Made by a program: the position numbers and the translations under genes. DNA of 33,114 nt from Paenibacillus sp. yr247 (GTDB lineage Bacteria > Bacillota > Bacilli > Paenibacillales > NBRC-103111): contig NZ_FNIF01000037.1 in the NCBI RefSeq assembly GCF_900103825.1, positions 1 to 33,114 on the forward strand. Direction: 5' to 3'. Shown here one piece after another: positions 23,582 to 31,373 of the stretch. Each line of letters starts with the position of its first letter. Positions within the stretch are counted from its first letter, which is position 1. A model generated the notes under the pieces. It did not search any database and had not been told where the DNA came from. It saw only the letters and a list, made by a program, of their open reading frames with translations.

Positions 23582-23869
23582 TTGAGCATAACCAAAAAAG
23601 ATGTCGAGCACGTCGCAAAGTTGGCTAGACTCGATTTGAGTGATACCGAGAAAGACCTATTTACCGAACAGCTAAATGCCATTTTAAAATATGCCGAGCA
23701 GCTGAATGGGCTGAATACCGAAGGTGTTATTCCGACAAGCCATGCTATGCCGTTAGTAAACGTCATGCGCGAAGATGTTACGAAGCCATCATTGCCGATC
23801 GAGAAAGTGATGCTAAACGCACCCGATCATGAAGACGGGCAATTCAAAGTTCCGGCTGTTTTAGAATAG
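23582..23869 (+). CDS. gatC: Asp/Glu-tRNA(Asn/Gln) amidotransferase subunit C
   Basis: The small subunit (95 aa) of the GatCAB complex, which converts misacylated Glu-tRNA(Gln) and Asp-tRNA(Asn) into the correct forms. It opens with the family sequence SITKKDVEHVAKLARLDLSD and has AILKYAEQLNGLNTEGV and VMREDVTKPSL. GatC wraps around GatA to stabilise it. Start is TTG 23582 with AGGGGTG at 23567-23573. It is the first gene of a gatC-gatA-gatB operon. Confidence 0.96.
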   Translation: MSITKKDVEHVAKLARLDLSDTEKDLFTEQLNAILKYAEQLNGLNTEGVIPTSHAMPLVNVMREDVTKPSLPIEKVMLNAPDHEDGQFKVPAVLE

Positions 23870-23897
23870 AGAACCATATGAAAGGGAGTGCCTGTCG

Positions 23898-25355
23898 TTG
23901 TCTTTGTTTGATTTAAACCTACAGCAAATTCACGCGAAGCTTCAAGGCAAAGAACTTACTGTTGCCGATCTCGTGGATCAATCCTATACAAGAATTCAGC
24001 AAGTAGAGAGCAAGGTTCGCGCTTTCCTTACATTAGATGAAGAGAACGCCAGACAAGCAGCTGCCAAGTTGGACGAGCAGCTAAGCAGCAATGGTGCACA
24101 GGGGGATTTATTCGGTCTCCCGATCGGGATCAAAGATAATATGGTCACCGAAGGCTTGAGAACGACCTGCGCCAGCAAGTTCTTAACAAATTATAATCCA
24201 ATCTATGATGCAACGGTTGTAAGTAAGCTTAAGGATGCTCAAACTGTCACGATTGGCAAGCTCAACATGGATGAATTCGCCATGGGCGGCTCCAACGAGA
24301 ACTCCGCTTTCCATCCTACCCACAATCCGTGGAAAACGGATTGCGTGCCAGGCGGTTCCAGCGGCGGCTCCGCTGCAGCGGTTGCTGCAGGCGAAGTGTA
24401 CTTCGCGCTGGGGTCCGACACCGGCGGCTCGATTCGCCAGCCCGCTGCTTACTGCGGGATCGTCGGGCTGAAGCCGACGTACGGACTCGTGTCCCGCTAT
24501 GGCTTAGTCGCGTTCGCATCCTCGCTCGACCAAATCGGGCCGCTGACGAAGAACGTCGAAGATTCCGCCTATCTGCTGCAAGCGATCGCAGGCTACGACC
24601 CAAAGGATTCCACTTCTGCGAAAGTGGACATCCCTGATTACCTCAGTGCTTTGACGGGAGACGTCAAAGGTCTGCGCATCGGCGTACCCAAAGAATACAT
24701 GGGTAAAGGTATCGACCCTGCTGTGAAAGAGAAAGTGCTAGAAGCGCTTAAAGTACTCGAAGGATTAGGCGCTGTCTGGGAAGAAGTGACGCTGCCTCAT
24801 TCCGAGTACGCAGTGGCGGCTTACTACCTGCTCGCTTCCTCCGAAGCGTCATCGAACCTCGCGCGCTTTGACGGTGTGCGCTATGGTGTGCGTTCGGACA
24901 ACGCTCGCAACCTGCTTGACCTATACCATATGTCCCGCAGCGAAGGCTTTGGTCCCGAGGTCAAACGCCGCATCATGCTTGGAACGTATGCATTAAGTTC
25001 AGGCTATTATGATGCTTACTACTTGAAAGCACAACAAGTCCGTACCTTGATCAAGCAAGATTTTGATCAAGTGTTCGAGAAATTCGATATCATCATCGGG
25101 CCAACAGCTCCGACACCTGCTTTCAAAATCGGTGAGCAGAGCAGCGATCCACTCACTATGTATTTAAATGATATCCTGACCATTCCGGTCAGCTTGGCGG
25201 GTATTCCTGCAATTAGCGTACCTTGCGGATTCGTGAACGAACTTCCCGTTGGCCTGCAAGTTATCGGCAAAGCGCTGGATGAAGCTACGCTACTGCGTGT
25301 AGCCCACGCTTTCGAGCAGCATACAGATCACCACAAGCAGCGCCCGCAATTGTAG
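23898..25355 (+). CDS. gatA: Asp/Glu-tRNA(Asn/Gln) amidotransferase subunit A
   Basis: The glutaminase subunit (485 aa, normal length). The amidase-signature triad is exactly in register with the known enzymes: K79 (LPIGIKDNM), the cis-Ser S154 (PGGSSGGSAA) and S178 (GSDTGGSIRQPAAY). Ammonia released here is channelled to GatB. The start is TTG 23898 behind AAAGGGAGTG (23881-23890). The DNA encoding the triad region (about 24330-24640) is strikingly GC-rich: 70% over 24361-24420, compared with 33% over 24181-24240. Confidence 0.97.
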   Translation: MSLFDLNLQQIHAKLQGKELTVADLVDQSYTRIQQVESKVRAFLTLDEENARQAAAKLDEQLSSNGAQGDLFGLPIGIKDNMVTEGLRTTCASKFLTNYNPIYDATVVSKLKDAQTVTIGKLNMDEFAMGGSNENSAFHPTHNPWKTDCVPGGSSGGSAAAVAAGEVYFALGSDTGGSIRQPAAYCGIVGLKPTYGLVSRYGLVAFASSLDQIGPLTKNVEDSAYLLQAIAGYDPKDSTSAKVDIPDYLSALTGDVKGLRIGVPKEYMGKGIDPAVKEKVLEALKVLEGLGAVWEEVTLPHSEYAVAAYYLLASSEASSNLARFDGVRYGVRSDNARNLLDLYHMSRSEGFGPEVKRRIMLGTYALSSGYYDAYYLKAQQVRTLIKQDFDQVFEKFDIIIGPTAPTPAFKIGEQSSDPLTMYLNDILTIPVSLAGIPAISVPCGFVNELPVGLQVIGKALDEATLLRVAHAFEQHTDHHKQRPQL

Positions 25356-25391
25356 GTTAATAGTTCATGAGTAACGAAGGAGGCAATCATT

Positions 25392-26840
25392 TTGTCGGCA
25401 ACAGATACCCAATTTGAAACTGTAGTCGGTCTTGAAGTTCACGTTGAGCTTCATACCGCTTCCAAAATATTTTGCGGTTGTGCAACCTCATTCGGAGCAC
25501 CCCCGAATACCAATACATGTCCGGTGTGCTTAGGTCACCCAGGCGTACTGCCGGTACTTAACCGTCAAGCGGTTGAATATGCCATGAAAGCCGCTATGGC
25601 GCTCAATTGTACGATTTCTACACATAGTAAATTTGACCGCAAAAACTACTTTTATCCTGATTCACCGGACGCATATCAAACTTCGCAATATGATCAGCCG
25701 ATAGGCCTTAACGGTTGGGTCGATATTGAAGTGAACGGAGAAAGCAAGCGAATCGGTGTGACTCGCGTTCATCTGGAGGAAGATGCAGGCAAGCTGACGC
25801 ATGTAGATGGTGGTTACGCCTCTCTTGTCGACTTAAACCGGGCGGGAACGCCACTGATTGAAATCGTATCCGAGCCTGATCTGCGTTCACCAGAGGAAGC
25901 GCGGGCTTATCTGGAGAAGCTCAGAGCAATCATGATTTATTGCGATGTTTCCGACGTGAAAATGGAGGAAGGCTCGCTGCGCTGCGACGCCAACATCAGC
26001 TTGCGTCCTTTCGGGCAGGAGAAGTTCGGCACAAGAGCCGAACTGAAAAACATGAACTCGTTCCGTGGCGTCCAAAGAGGACTCGAGTACGAGGAGTATC
26101 GCCAAGCGGAAATTCTCCGCGACGGCGGCGAAGTTGAACAAGAAACACGCCGCTGGGATGAAGCAAAGGGAATGACTTTAACAATGCGCGGCAAAGAGGA
26201 TGCGCATGACTACCGCTATTTCCCAGATCCGGATCTCGTTAGCCTATATATCGACGATGCGTGGAAAGCTAATGTCAAAGCTACCATACCTGAGTTGCCT
26301 GATGCGCGTAAAGCTCGATACAGCAGCGAATATGGTCTTCCAAGCTATGATGCTGAAGTTATCACTTCATCCATGAAGCTAGCAAACTTCTTTGAAGAGA
26401 GCTTACAATATACGCAGGATGCTAAAGCAGTCTCGAACTGGATCATGGGTGATCTGCTCGGATACTTGAATGCAAACAGCCTTGAACTAGCCGATGTCAA
26501 AGTCACAGGTAAGGGTCTAGGCGAAATGATTGGTTTAATCGAGAAAGGCACAATCTCCACCAAAATCGCCAAAACGGTCTTCAAGGAAATGATCGAATCT
26601 GGCAAAGAGCCGCAGAAGATCGTTGAAGAGCAAGGACTTGTACAAATCAGCGACGAAGGTGCCATCAAGGCCATCGTTGAGCAGGTTGTGGAAAACAGTC
26701 CTCAATCGGTAGCTGATTTCAAAGCAGGTAAGGAAAAAGCTGTTGGCTTCTTGGTTGGGCAAGTCATGAAAGAAACCAAAGGTAAAGCGAATCCAGGACT
26801 TGTTAACAAATTAATTGTAGAGTGCCTGAACCGCAAATAA
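25392..26840 (+). CDS. gatB: Asp/Glu-tRNA(Asn/Gln) amidotransferase subunit B
   Basis: The kinase/transamidase subunit (482 aa) that activates the tRNA-bound Glu/Asp with ATP and adds ammonia from GatA. It begins TVVGLEVHVELHTASKIFCG and carries the zinc cysteines C28, C30, C43 and C46. DRKNYFYPDSPDAYQTSQYD is the conserved active-site segment. The C-terminal GatB/YqeY helical tail (VVENSPQSVADFKAGKEKA, then GFLVGQVMKETKGKANP) binds tRNA. The start is TTG 25392 behind GAAGGAGG. The operon ends with a terminator 10 nt later. Confidence 0.97.
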   Translation: MSATDTQFETVVGLEVHVELHTASKIFCGCATSFGAPPNTNTCPVCLGHPGVLPVLNRQAVEYAMKAAMALNCTISTHSKFDRKNYFYPDSPDAYQTSQYDQPIGLNGWVDIEVNGESKRIGVTRVHLEEDAGKLTHVDGGYASLVDLNRAGTPLIEIVSEPDLRSPEEARAYLEKLRAIMIYCDVSDVKMEEGSLRCDANISLRPFGQEKFGTRAELKNMNSFRGVQRGLEYEEYRQAEILRDGGEVEQETRRWDEAKGMTLTMRGKEDAHDYRYFPDPDLVSLYIDDAWKANVKATIPELPDARKARYSSEYGLPSYDAEVITSSMKLANFFEESLQYTQDAKAVSNWIMGDLLGYLNANSLELADVKVTGKGLGEMIGLIEKGTISTKIAKTVFKEMIESGKEPQKIVEEQGLVQISDEGAIKAIVEQVVENSPQSVADFKAGKEKAVGFLVGQVMKETKGKANPGLVNKLIVECLNRK

Positions 26841-26850
26841 TAAAGATGGG

Positions 26851-26886
26851 AGTGGTGATCCGATGTAAAGGACACCACTTTTTTCA
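26851..26886 (+). terminator. Intrinsic terminator after gatB
   Basis: AGTGGTG (26851-26857) pairs with CACCACT (26873-26879), followed by T residues to 26884. It closes gatCAB. Confidence 0.78.
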
Positions 26887-26897
26887 TTGATTAGCGT

Positions 26898-26982
26898 ATA
26901 AGTTTTATAACTTATTGCTCAGCATCAATCTTGACAAACGCGCCGCGTTCTTAGGACGCACAGAAGGCGTTTATCCTTGATT
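26898..26982 (+). promoter_or_regulatory. Structured leader element, copy 2 (candidate cis-regulatory RNA)
   Basis: An 85-nt relative of the element at 18297-18381, ending 20 nt before the GNAT gene. It has a perfect inverted repeat ATAAGTT-TTAT-AACTTAT (26898-26915), then GCTCAGCATC. The outer stem AATC (26927-26930) pairs with GATT (26979-26982). The core TTGACAAACGCG (26931-26942) leads to a hairpin GCGTTC-TTA-GGACGC (26945-26959), and GTTTATCCTT (26969-26978) precedes the closing strand. AAACGC (26936-26941) can also pair with GCGTTT (26967-26972). All three main stems have different sequences from copy 1 but still pair. TTGACA here has no -10 at a sensible distance. Confidence 0.55.
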
Positions 26983-27002
26983 TCACTAAGGGGGGGCTTT
27001 GT

Positions 27003-27482
27003 TTGTCCATTCAACGACTTCGACTGCAAACGAATGAGGAAATCTTGCTCCTGTTATCTCTGCAAATCGCTTCCTATCGCGTGGAAGCTGAGCTTATTGG
27101 CTTTGAAGATATACCGCCGCTAAAGGATGGGATCGCGTCAATACGTGAAGCGAACGAAACGTTTTATGGATTTTTCGTTAATGAAGAGAATCAAAATAGG
27201 CTTGCTGGAGCCATTTCTTACTCCCGAGAAGGCTGTATTGTCACGATTTGCCGGATGATGGTGCATCCGAATTTTTTTCGCCGAGGGATTGCTAGGTCAC
27301 TTTTACAACATATATTAATAGAACAAGAGCAGAATGGAGCATTGCAATTTATTGTATCCACCGGTACGGCGAATTTACCGGCCATTCAGCTATATCAGAG
27401 CTTCGACTTCACAGTACGTCGAGTGTTCACCGTTCCACCGGGTGTAAGCCTGACCACTTTTGAACGGCCGGCTACAAGTTAA
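27003..27482 (+). CDS. GNAT-family N-acetyltransferase
   Basis: An acetyl-CoA-dependent acyltransferase of 159 aa. The GNAT core is visible: IASIREANETFYGFFVNEEN, the beta-4 region TICRMMVHPNFF, then the pyrophosphate-binding loop RRGIARSLLQHIL (R/Q-x-x-G-x-A type), and the late beta-strand FIVSTGTANLPAIQLYQSFD. TTG 27003 is the likely start, downstream of AAGGGGGGG. The substrate cannot be deduced. It stands alone after gatCAB and is preceded by the structured element. The next gene (MgtC family) starts 78 nt later and may be in the same transcript. Confidence 0.85.
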   Translation: MSIQRLRLQTNEEILLLLSLQIASYRVEAELIGFEDIPPLKDGIASIREANETFYGFFVNEENQNRLAGAISYSREGCIVTICRMMVHPNFFRRGIARSLLQHILIEQEQNGALQFIVSTGTANLPAIQLYQSFDFTVRRVFTVPPGVSLTTFERPATS

Positions 27483-27560
27483 CTTTTTTTCCACCAGGTT
27501 TATATTGATATCTTGGATGATACAATCCACTATCTGCGCGAAAAAGGGAGCGGTTACATC

Positions 27561-28268
27561 ATGAGTAGTCCATGGGTTATTGATCAAATTCATATTACCA
27601 TACGGTTAGTTCTAGCACTTTTATTAGGCGGTTTAATCGGGTTCGAGAGGGAAGTTAGCAGTCATGCAGCGGGACTTCGTACGCATATTTTGGTGTGTGT
27701 GGGGTCTGCGCTTGTCATGCTGGTTTCCATGTACGGATTTAGTACTTTTGTGAACGAAGTGAATGTTCGTATTGATCCTTCGCGTTTAGCGGCGCAAGTC
27801 ATAAGCGGTATCGGTTTCTTAGGTGCTGGAACGATTATGTTTAACGGGAGGTCTATTACGGGCCTTACGACAGCGGCTTCCCTCTGGGTGGTGGCGGGTA
27901 TTGGACTTGCTGTTGGGGCAGGCTTCTATTATCCGGCTGTTCTGGCTTGCTTCATGGTGCTCATCTCCTTATGGATTCTGAACAAAGTGGAGCATAAATT
28001 TTTTAACGGTAAAAAAATTCGTATTCTCAAAATACAAGCGATTGATCAACCGGGGACCCTTGGACTGATTACCACTCTCCTTGGTAAACAAAAAGTAGAT
28101 ATACGTAAGATTTCGTTGGAAGAACAAGAGAACGACAATAAGCCCAATCATGTTCAAATTACGTTCCATGTCACGATTCCTAAGCCTTCCATTGTCGCCT
28201 CTATACTTGAAGAAATCAATCAAATTCAAGGAATTACCGGTGTTACCCTCGAAAAAAGTAAAAATTGA
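27561..28268 (+). CDS. MgtC/SapB-family membrane protein with ACT-like tail
   Basis: A membrane protein of 235 aa. The N-terminal ~140 residues hold four to five hydrophobic segments with the MgtC/SapB signature: RLVLALLLGGLIGFEREVSS, the following HAAGLRTHILVCVGSALVML, and GIGFLGAGTIM. A soluble C-terminal domain (KIRILKIQAIDQPGTLGLIT...) resembles an ACT-type regulatory fold. Some members inhibit the F-ATPase and matter for growth at low magnesium; whether this one does is unknown. An upstream in-frame ATG at 27513 has no binding site; AAGGGAG at 27544-27550 supports ATG 27561. Confidence 0.88.
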   Translation: MSSPWVIDQIHITIRLVLALLLGGLIGFEREVSSHAAGLRTHILVCVGSALVMLVSMYGFSTFVNEVNVRIDPSRLAAQVISGIGFLGAGTIMFNGRSITGLTTAASLWVVAGIGLAVGAGFYYPAVLACFMVLISLWILNKVEHKFFNGKKIRILKIQAIDQPGTLGLITTLLGKQKVDIRKISLEEQENDNKPNHVQITFHVTIPKPSIVASILEEINQIQGITGVTLEKSKN

Positions 28269-28328
28269 AGGGGTCCGCCCACTTGAAGCGTCTAAGCTTT
28301 TGGACAAACAGAAAGGGGGAAGTCAGGC

Positions 28329-28927
28329 ATGGACAATATGACGGATGAGCAGCTGATCGATCAGGTCCGTCAAGGTCACTCCGAGCCGATCAATCATTCC
28401 CACAATATGCTCCCTATTATCAATCGTCAAGGAAGCGCAAATGGCTCGCAGGGGTTTTATCGTTCATCGTCCCGGGAACTGGACATTTTTACTTAGGCCT
28501 CATGCAGCGCGGTTTATTTATTATGATGCTTCTAATCCTCGATATTTTTATTATTACATCTCTCGTTAATCATAGGGACACAAGTGTACCTACGATCACG
28601 CTATTCGCCCTATTTATTCCTGTCATATACTTTTATTATTTATTCGACGCCCTTCAAATAACAGATCATGTAAATAGGCGCAATGAACTTGGCGAGTTCG
28701 CAGCTGCTTCCAATGACATTGAATTTCAAGATCCTTTACAGAAGCTGATCAAAGGCACGAATATGGGTGTAATTCTCATCGCCGTTGGTGTTTTGTTTTT
28801 CCTTCTCAGCAACAAGCCCCGCTGGGTTACAGGACTTTTCGATTTCATGGGCTCCTATCTTGGATCTGCTGCTCTCGTCCTTGCAGGCTTGGCAATGTAT
28901 GTACTAGATTCCCGTAAAAATAAATAA
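28329..28927 (+). pseudogene. Frameshifted small membrane protein
   Basis: ATG 28329 with a strong AAAGGGGGAAG box opens a frame (MDNMTDEQLIDQVRQG...) that stops at TAG 28494. From about 28400 a second frame, one base back, reads QYAPYYQSSRKRKWLAGVLS and FIVPGTGHFYLGLMQRGLFI. It continues without break to 28927 as a membrane protein with about four hydrophobic segments, ending YVLDSRKNK. The second frame has no usable start upstream of Met 28502, which lies inside its first membrane helix. A one-base deletion (or a sequencing error) near 28360-28400 would join the two into a ~199-aa protein. The VPGTGHFYLG-type start resembles TM2-like proteins. Function unknown. Confidence 0.72.
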
Positions 28928-28957
28928 ACTAAAAGTGGAGTAACCGCATAACCATCA

Positions 28958-28987
28958 TTGACAAAAGTTTATTAACACACGTACAAT
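28958..28987 (+). promoter_or_regulatory. Sigma-A promoter of perR
   Basis: TTGACA (28958-28963) and TACAAT (28982-28987) with 18 bp between them lie 43 bp upstream of the perR start. The -35 is perfect; the -10 has one mismatch. Confidence 0.75.
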
Positions 28988-29029
28988 ATAGTGTAAGGTT
29001 TTAATGACTAACATCAGGTGGTGAGTACC

Positions 29030-29464
29030 ATGGCAGCACAATTAGAACAGGCTTTAGCTAAGTTGAAAACAACGGGTGTACGGATGACGCCACAGCGGCA
29101 TGCGATTCTATCCTTTTTGCTGGACTCCATGACTCATCCGACAGCAGATGACATATACAAGTCTCTTGAATCCAAATTTCCTAATATGAGCGTTGCGACT
29201 GTCTATAATAATCTCAAAGTATTTATTGAATCGGGACTCGTTCGGGAACTGACTTATGGAGACAGCTCGAGTCGCTTTGATGCGGATATGACTGACCATT
29301 ATCATGCTGTTTGTGAAGTATGTGGGAAGATTGCGGACTTTGAATATCCGCCTCTTCATGATATTGAGATTACCGCTGCTGGGCAAACGGGCTTTCAGGT
29401 TAGCGCTTATCGATTAGAGGTTTATGGCGTTTGCCCGGGTTGTACAGGGATTACCAAGCATTAA
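29030..29464 (+). CDS. perR: Peroxide-stress repressor PerR (Fur family)
   Basis: A metal-dependent repressor that senses hydrogen peroxide by oxidation of its iron-site histidines. It has 144 aa, one less than B. subtilis PerR and closely similar along its length. All sensor ligands are present one position earlier than there: H36, D84, H90, H92 and D103. The structural zinc cysteines are C95, C98, C135 and C138. The winged helix includes GVRMTPQRHAILSFLLDSMT and FPNMSVATVYNNLKVF. The frame is open from GTG 29018, but AGGTGGTG at 29016-29023 sets ATG 29030. Targets would include catalase, ahpC and metal-homeostasis genes elsewhere. No Per box is obvious at its own promoter. Confidence 0.93.
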   Translation: MAAQLEQALAKLKTTGVRMTPQRHAILSFLLDSMTHPTADDIYKSLESKFPNMSVATVYNNLKVFIESGLVRELTYGDSSSRFDADMTDHYHAVCEVCGKIADFEYPPLHDIEITAAGQTGFQVSAYRLEVYGVCPGCTGITKH

Positions 29465-29509
29465 CTTTACATGGAATTCCTCATTACCTGTTCCTATGAT
29501 GTATAATGA

Positions 29510-29557
29510 AACGTGATCGTACCTTCTTGTTTATAGAGAGGTAAGAGCACGTTTTTT
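29510..29557 (+). terminator. Terminator or leader hairpin between perR and the GH18 gene
   Basis: AACGTG (29510-29515) pairs with CACGTT (29548-29553) and, inside, TACCT pairs with AGGTA; T residues follow. It is probably the perR terminator. However, a TATAAT at 29502-29507 lies directly before it, so it could also be an early hairpin in the transcript of the next gene. Confidence 0.6.
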
Positions 29558-29588
29558 CTTTTTTATATCGTATAAAGGAAGTGAAACC

Positions 29589-31325
29589 TTGCATCCAACA
29601 CCCCCAGAACAGCAACCGAAACGCACAAGATCGACGAAGAGAATACTACTTATTAGTTCACTTTTTATTGGTATCCTTGCCGCGGGTGCAGCTTCTTACC
29701 TTTGGCAGCAGCTAGTGCCTAATCGTACGAAAGTAGATACCGAATTTCATGAGTTAAGTAAGCCGGTTTTTTATCAAGGGAATTATTATAAAATGAGCGC
29801 GATTGGTGAGAAAGAAGGGCTGAAGCTTCCGTTGGAGCTCATTCAGGAATGGATGGACCCATCTATTATATATGAAAAAAGCAGTGACTCTGTTATTATC
29901 ACAACGAAAGATAAAGTCCTACGTTTGAAAACTACAGAGCTTTCAGCATTAATGAACGAGAAACCAATCACCTTATCTTTTCCTGTTGAAAAGAAAGGGA
30001 ATGACATTTACGTGCCTATAGAGCCGCTTCGGCAGCTGTATCCTTTTGAAATAAGAGAGTCCGAGAATTCAGGTGCTATTCTTTTATTCAAAAAAGGTGA
30101 CCTTGTCAAGTGGGGGAAACATTCGGATACCAAAGAATCTCAGCTGCGAACATTTGCTTCTATTAAAGCGCCGATCGTCTCCAGTATCGCAACCAACGAG
30201 CAGGTTATGATATTAGGTGAAGAAGGAGATTGGTTCCGAGTCCAGCAGCAGAGTGGTCCGATTGGCTATGTACGTAAGGCTGATATATTAGAGGATCATG
30301 AGGAAACGATTCCGATACAGGAACAAACGTCTGCTTACGTGCCTTGGAAGCCGCTTAACGGTAAATTAAACCTGACTTGGGAGCATGTCATTACGAAGAA
30401 TCCCGACACCTCTAAGGTAGGTGATATGCCTGGCTTGCAAGTAGTTAGCCCCACCTGGTTCTCTCTAGCTGACGGAGAGGGGAGCATTAAGAACTTAGCC
30501 GACGCTTCCTATGTGAAATGGGCGCAAAGTCGCAATTATCAGGTCTGGGCGTTGTTCAGCAACGGCTTTGAACCTGACCGAACATCACAAGCACTTTCAA
30601 GTTATGATCGTCGTATGAAAATAATTAAACAATTGCTCGGCTTTGCGCAAACGTATAAATTGCAGGGCATCAATATTGATTTTGAGAATGTTTATCTCAA
30701 AGATAAAGAAAATCTGGTCCAATTCGTACGTGAGTTGACCCCTTTTATGCATGAACAAGGCTTAGCCGTTTCCATCGATGTTACACCGAAATCAACCAAT
30801 GAAATGTGGTCCGTGTTTTATGACAGACCTGCTCTTGCTGAAGTTGTTGACTACATGATGCTAATGGCCTATGACGAATATTGGGCTACTAGCCCCAAAT
30901 CTGGCTCTGTCTCATCCCTTCCATGGACAGAGCGCTCTGTTACCGGGCTTTTGGGCAGCGAAAAGGTGCCACCATCTAAGCTTGTCCTAGGTGTGCCATT
31001 CTATACGCGCCAGTGGACCGAAGAGACCAAGAATGGCAAGACGACGGTAACCTCCAAAACTTTAACGATGGAAGCCGCCGAGACGATTATAAAAGATAAG
31101 AAGCTAACTCCTATTTTCTTAGAAGAGACGGGTCAGAACTATGTGGAATACAAAGAAGGCGAGAAACTTATACGTATCTGGCTGGAAGATGAAACTTCTA
31201 TAAAAGCAAGGCTTGAACTTGTGAAGAAGTACGATCTGGCTGGAGTTGCCTCCTGGAGAAGAGGCTTTGAGCAGCCCGCAACGTGGAAAGTCATTCAGGA
31301 CGCATTACTTCAAGCGAAGCCATAA
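29589..31325 (+). CDS. Membrane-anchored glycosyl hydrolase family 18 protein with SH3 domain
   Basis: An exported, probably membrane-tethered protein of 578 aa. A basic N-terminus (KRTRSTKR) precedes one hydrophobic helix (~residues 19-37). Then a region resembling a copper-amine-oxidase N-type domain (~45-165: KPVFYQGNYYKMSAIGEKEG), an SH3-like domain (~185-235: WFRVQQQSGPIGYVRKADIL) and a GH18 barrel (~260-575) with LQGINIDFENVYLKD, whose probable catalytic Glu is E366. MMLMAYDEYW and AGVASWRRGFE are further GH18 landmarks. The INIDFE form is typical of YaaH/YdhD-type peptidoglycan hydrolases rather than chitinases. Start TTG 29589 follows AAGGAAGTG. A role in cell-wall or spore peptidoglycan cleavage is inferred. 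Confidence 0.87.
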   Translation: MHPTPPEQQPKRTRSTKRILLISSLFIGILAAGAASYLWQQLVPNRTKVDTEFHELSKPVFYQGNYYKMSAIGEKEGLKLPLELIQEWMDPSIIYEKSSDSVIITTKDKVLRLKTTELSALMNEKPITLSFPVEKKGNDIYVPIEPLRQLYPFEIRESENSGAILLFKKGDLVKWGKHSDTKESQLRTFASIKAPIVSSIATNEQVMILGEEGDWFRVQQQSGPIGYVRKADILEDHEETIPIQEQTSAYVPWKPLNGKLNLTWEHVITKNPDTSKVGDMPGLQVVSPTWFSLADGEGSIKNLADASYVKWAQSRNYQVWALFSNGFEPDRTSQALSSYDRRMKIIKQLLGFAQTYKLQGINIDFENVYLKDKENLVQFVRELTPFMHEQGLAVSIDVTPKSTNEMWSVFYDRPALAEVVDYMMLMAYDEYWATSPKSGSVSSLPWTERSVTGLLGSEKVPPSKLVLGVPFYTRQWTEETKNGKTTVTSKTLTMEAAETIIKDKKLTPIFLEETGQNYVEYKEGEKLIRIWLEDETSIKARLELVKKYDLAGVASWRRGFEQPATWKVIQDALLQAKP

Positions 31326-31330
31326 ATAAA

Positions 31331-31367
31331 ACAAAAAGCCGAACCCGTTAGGGTTGCGGCTTTTTGT
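31331..31367. terminator. Bidirectional terminator between GH18 gene and ygzB
   Basis: A nearly symmetrical hairpin: ACAAAAAGCCG pairs with CGGCTTTTTGT and, inside, ACCC-GTTA-GGGT. The A/T tracts on both sides allow it to serve both convergent genes. Confidence 0.85.
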
Positions 31368-31373
31368 TTGCAA

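Noticed and set aside
24316..24637. Arg/Ser-rich open frames on both strands overlapping gatA (24329-24637 plus, 24316-24603 minus)
   Set aside because: They arise from the GC-rich patch; gatA has its full catalytic triad and normal length in its own frame.
28329..28496. ECF sigma-factor-like N-terminus (MTDEQLIDQVRQG)
   Set aside because: The start resembles sigma factors, but the frame ends after 55 codons and the downstream sequence is a membrane protein in another frame. No sigma domains follow.
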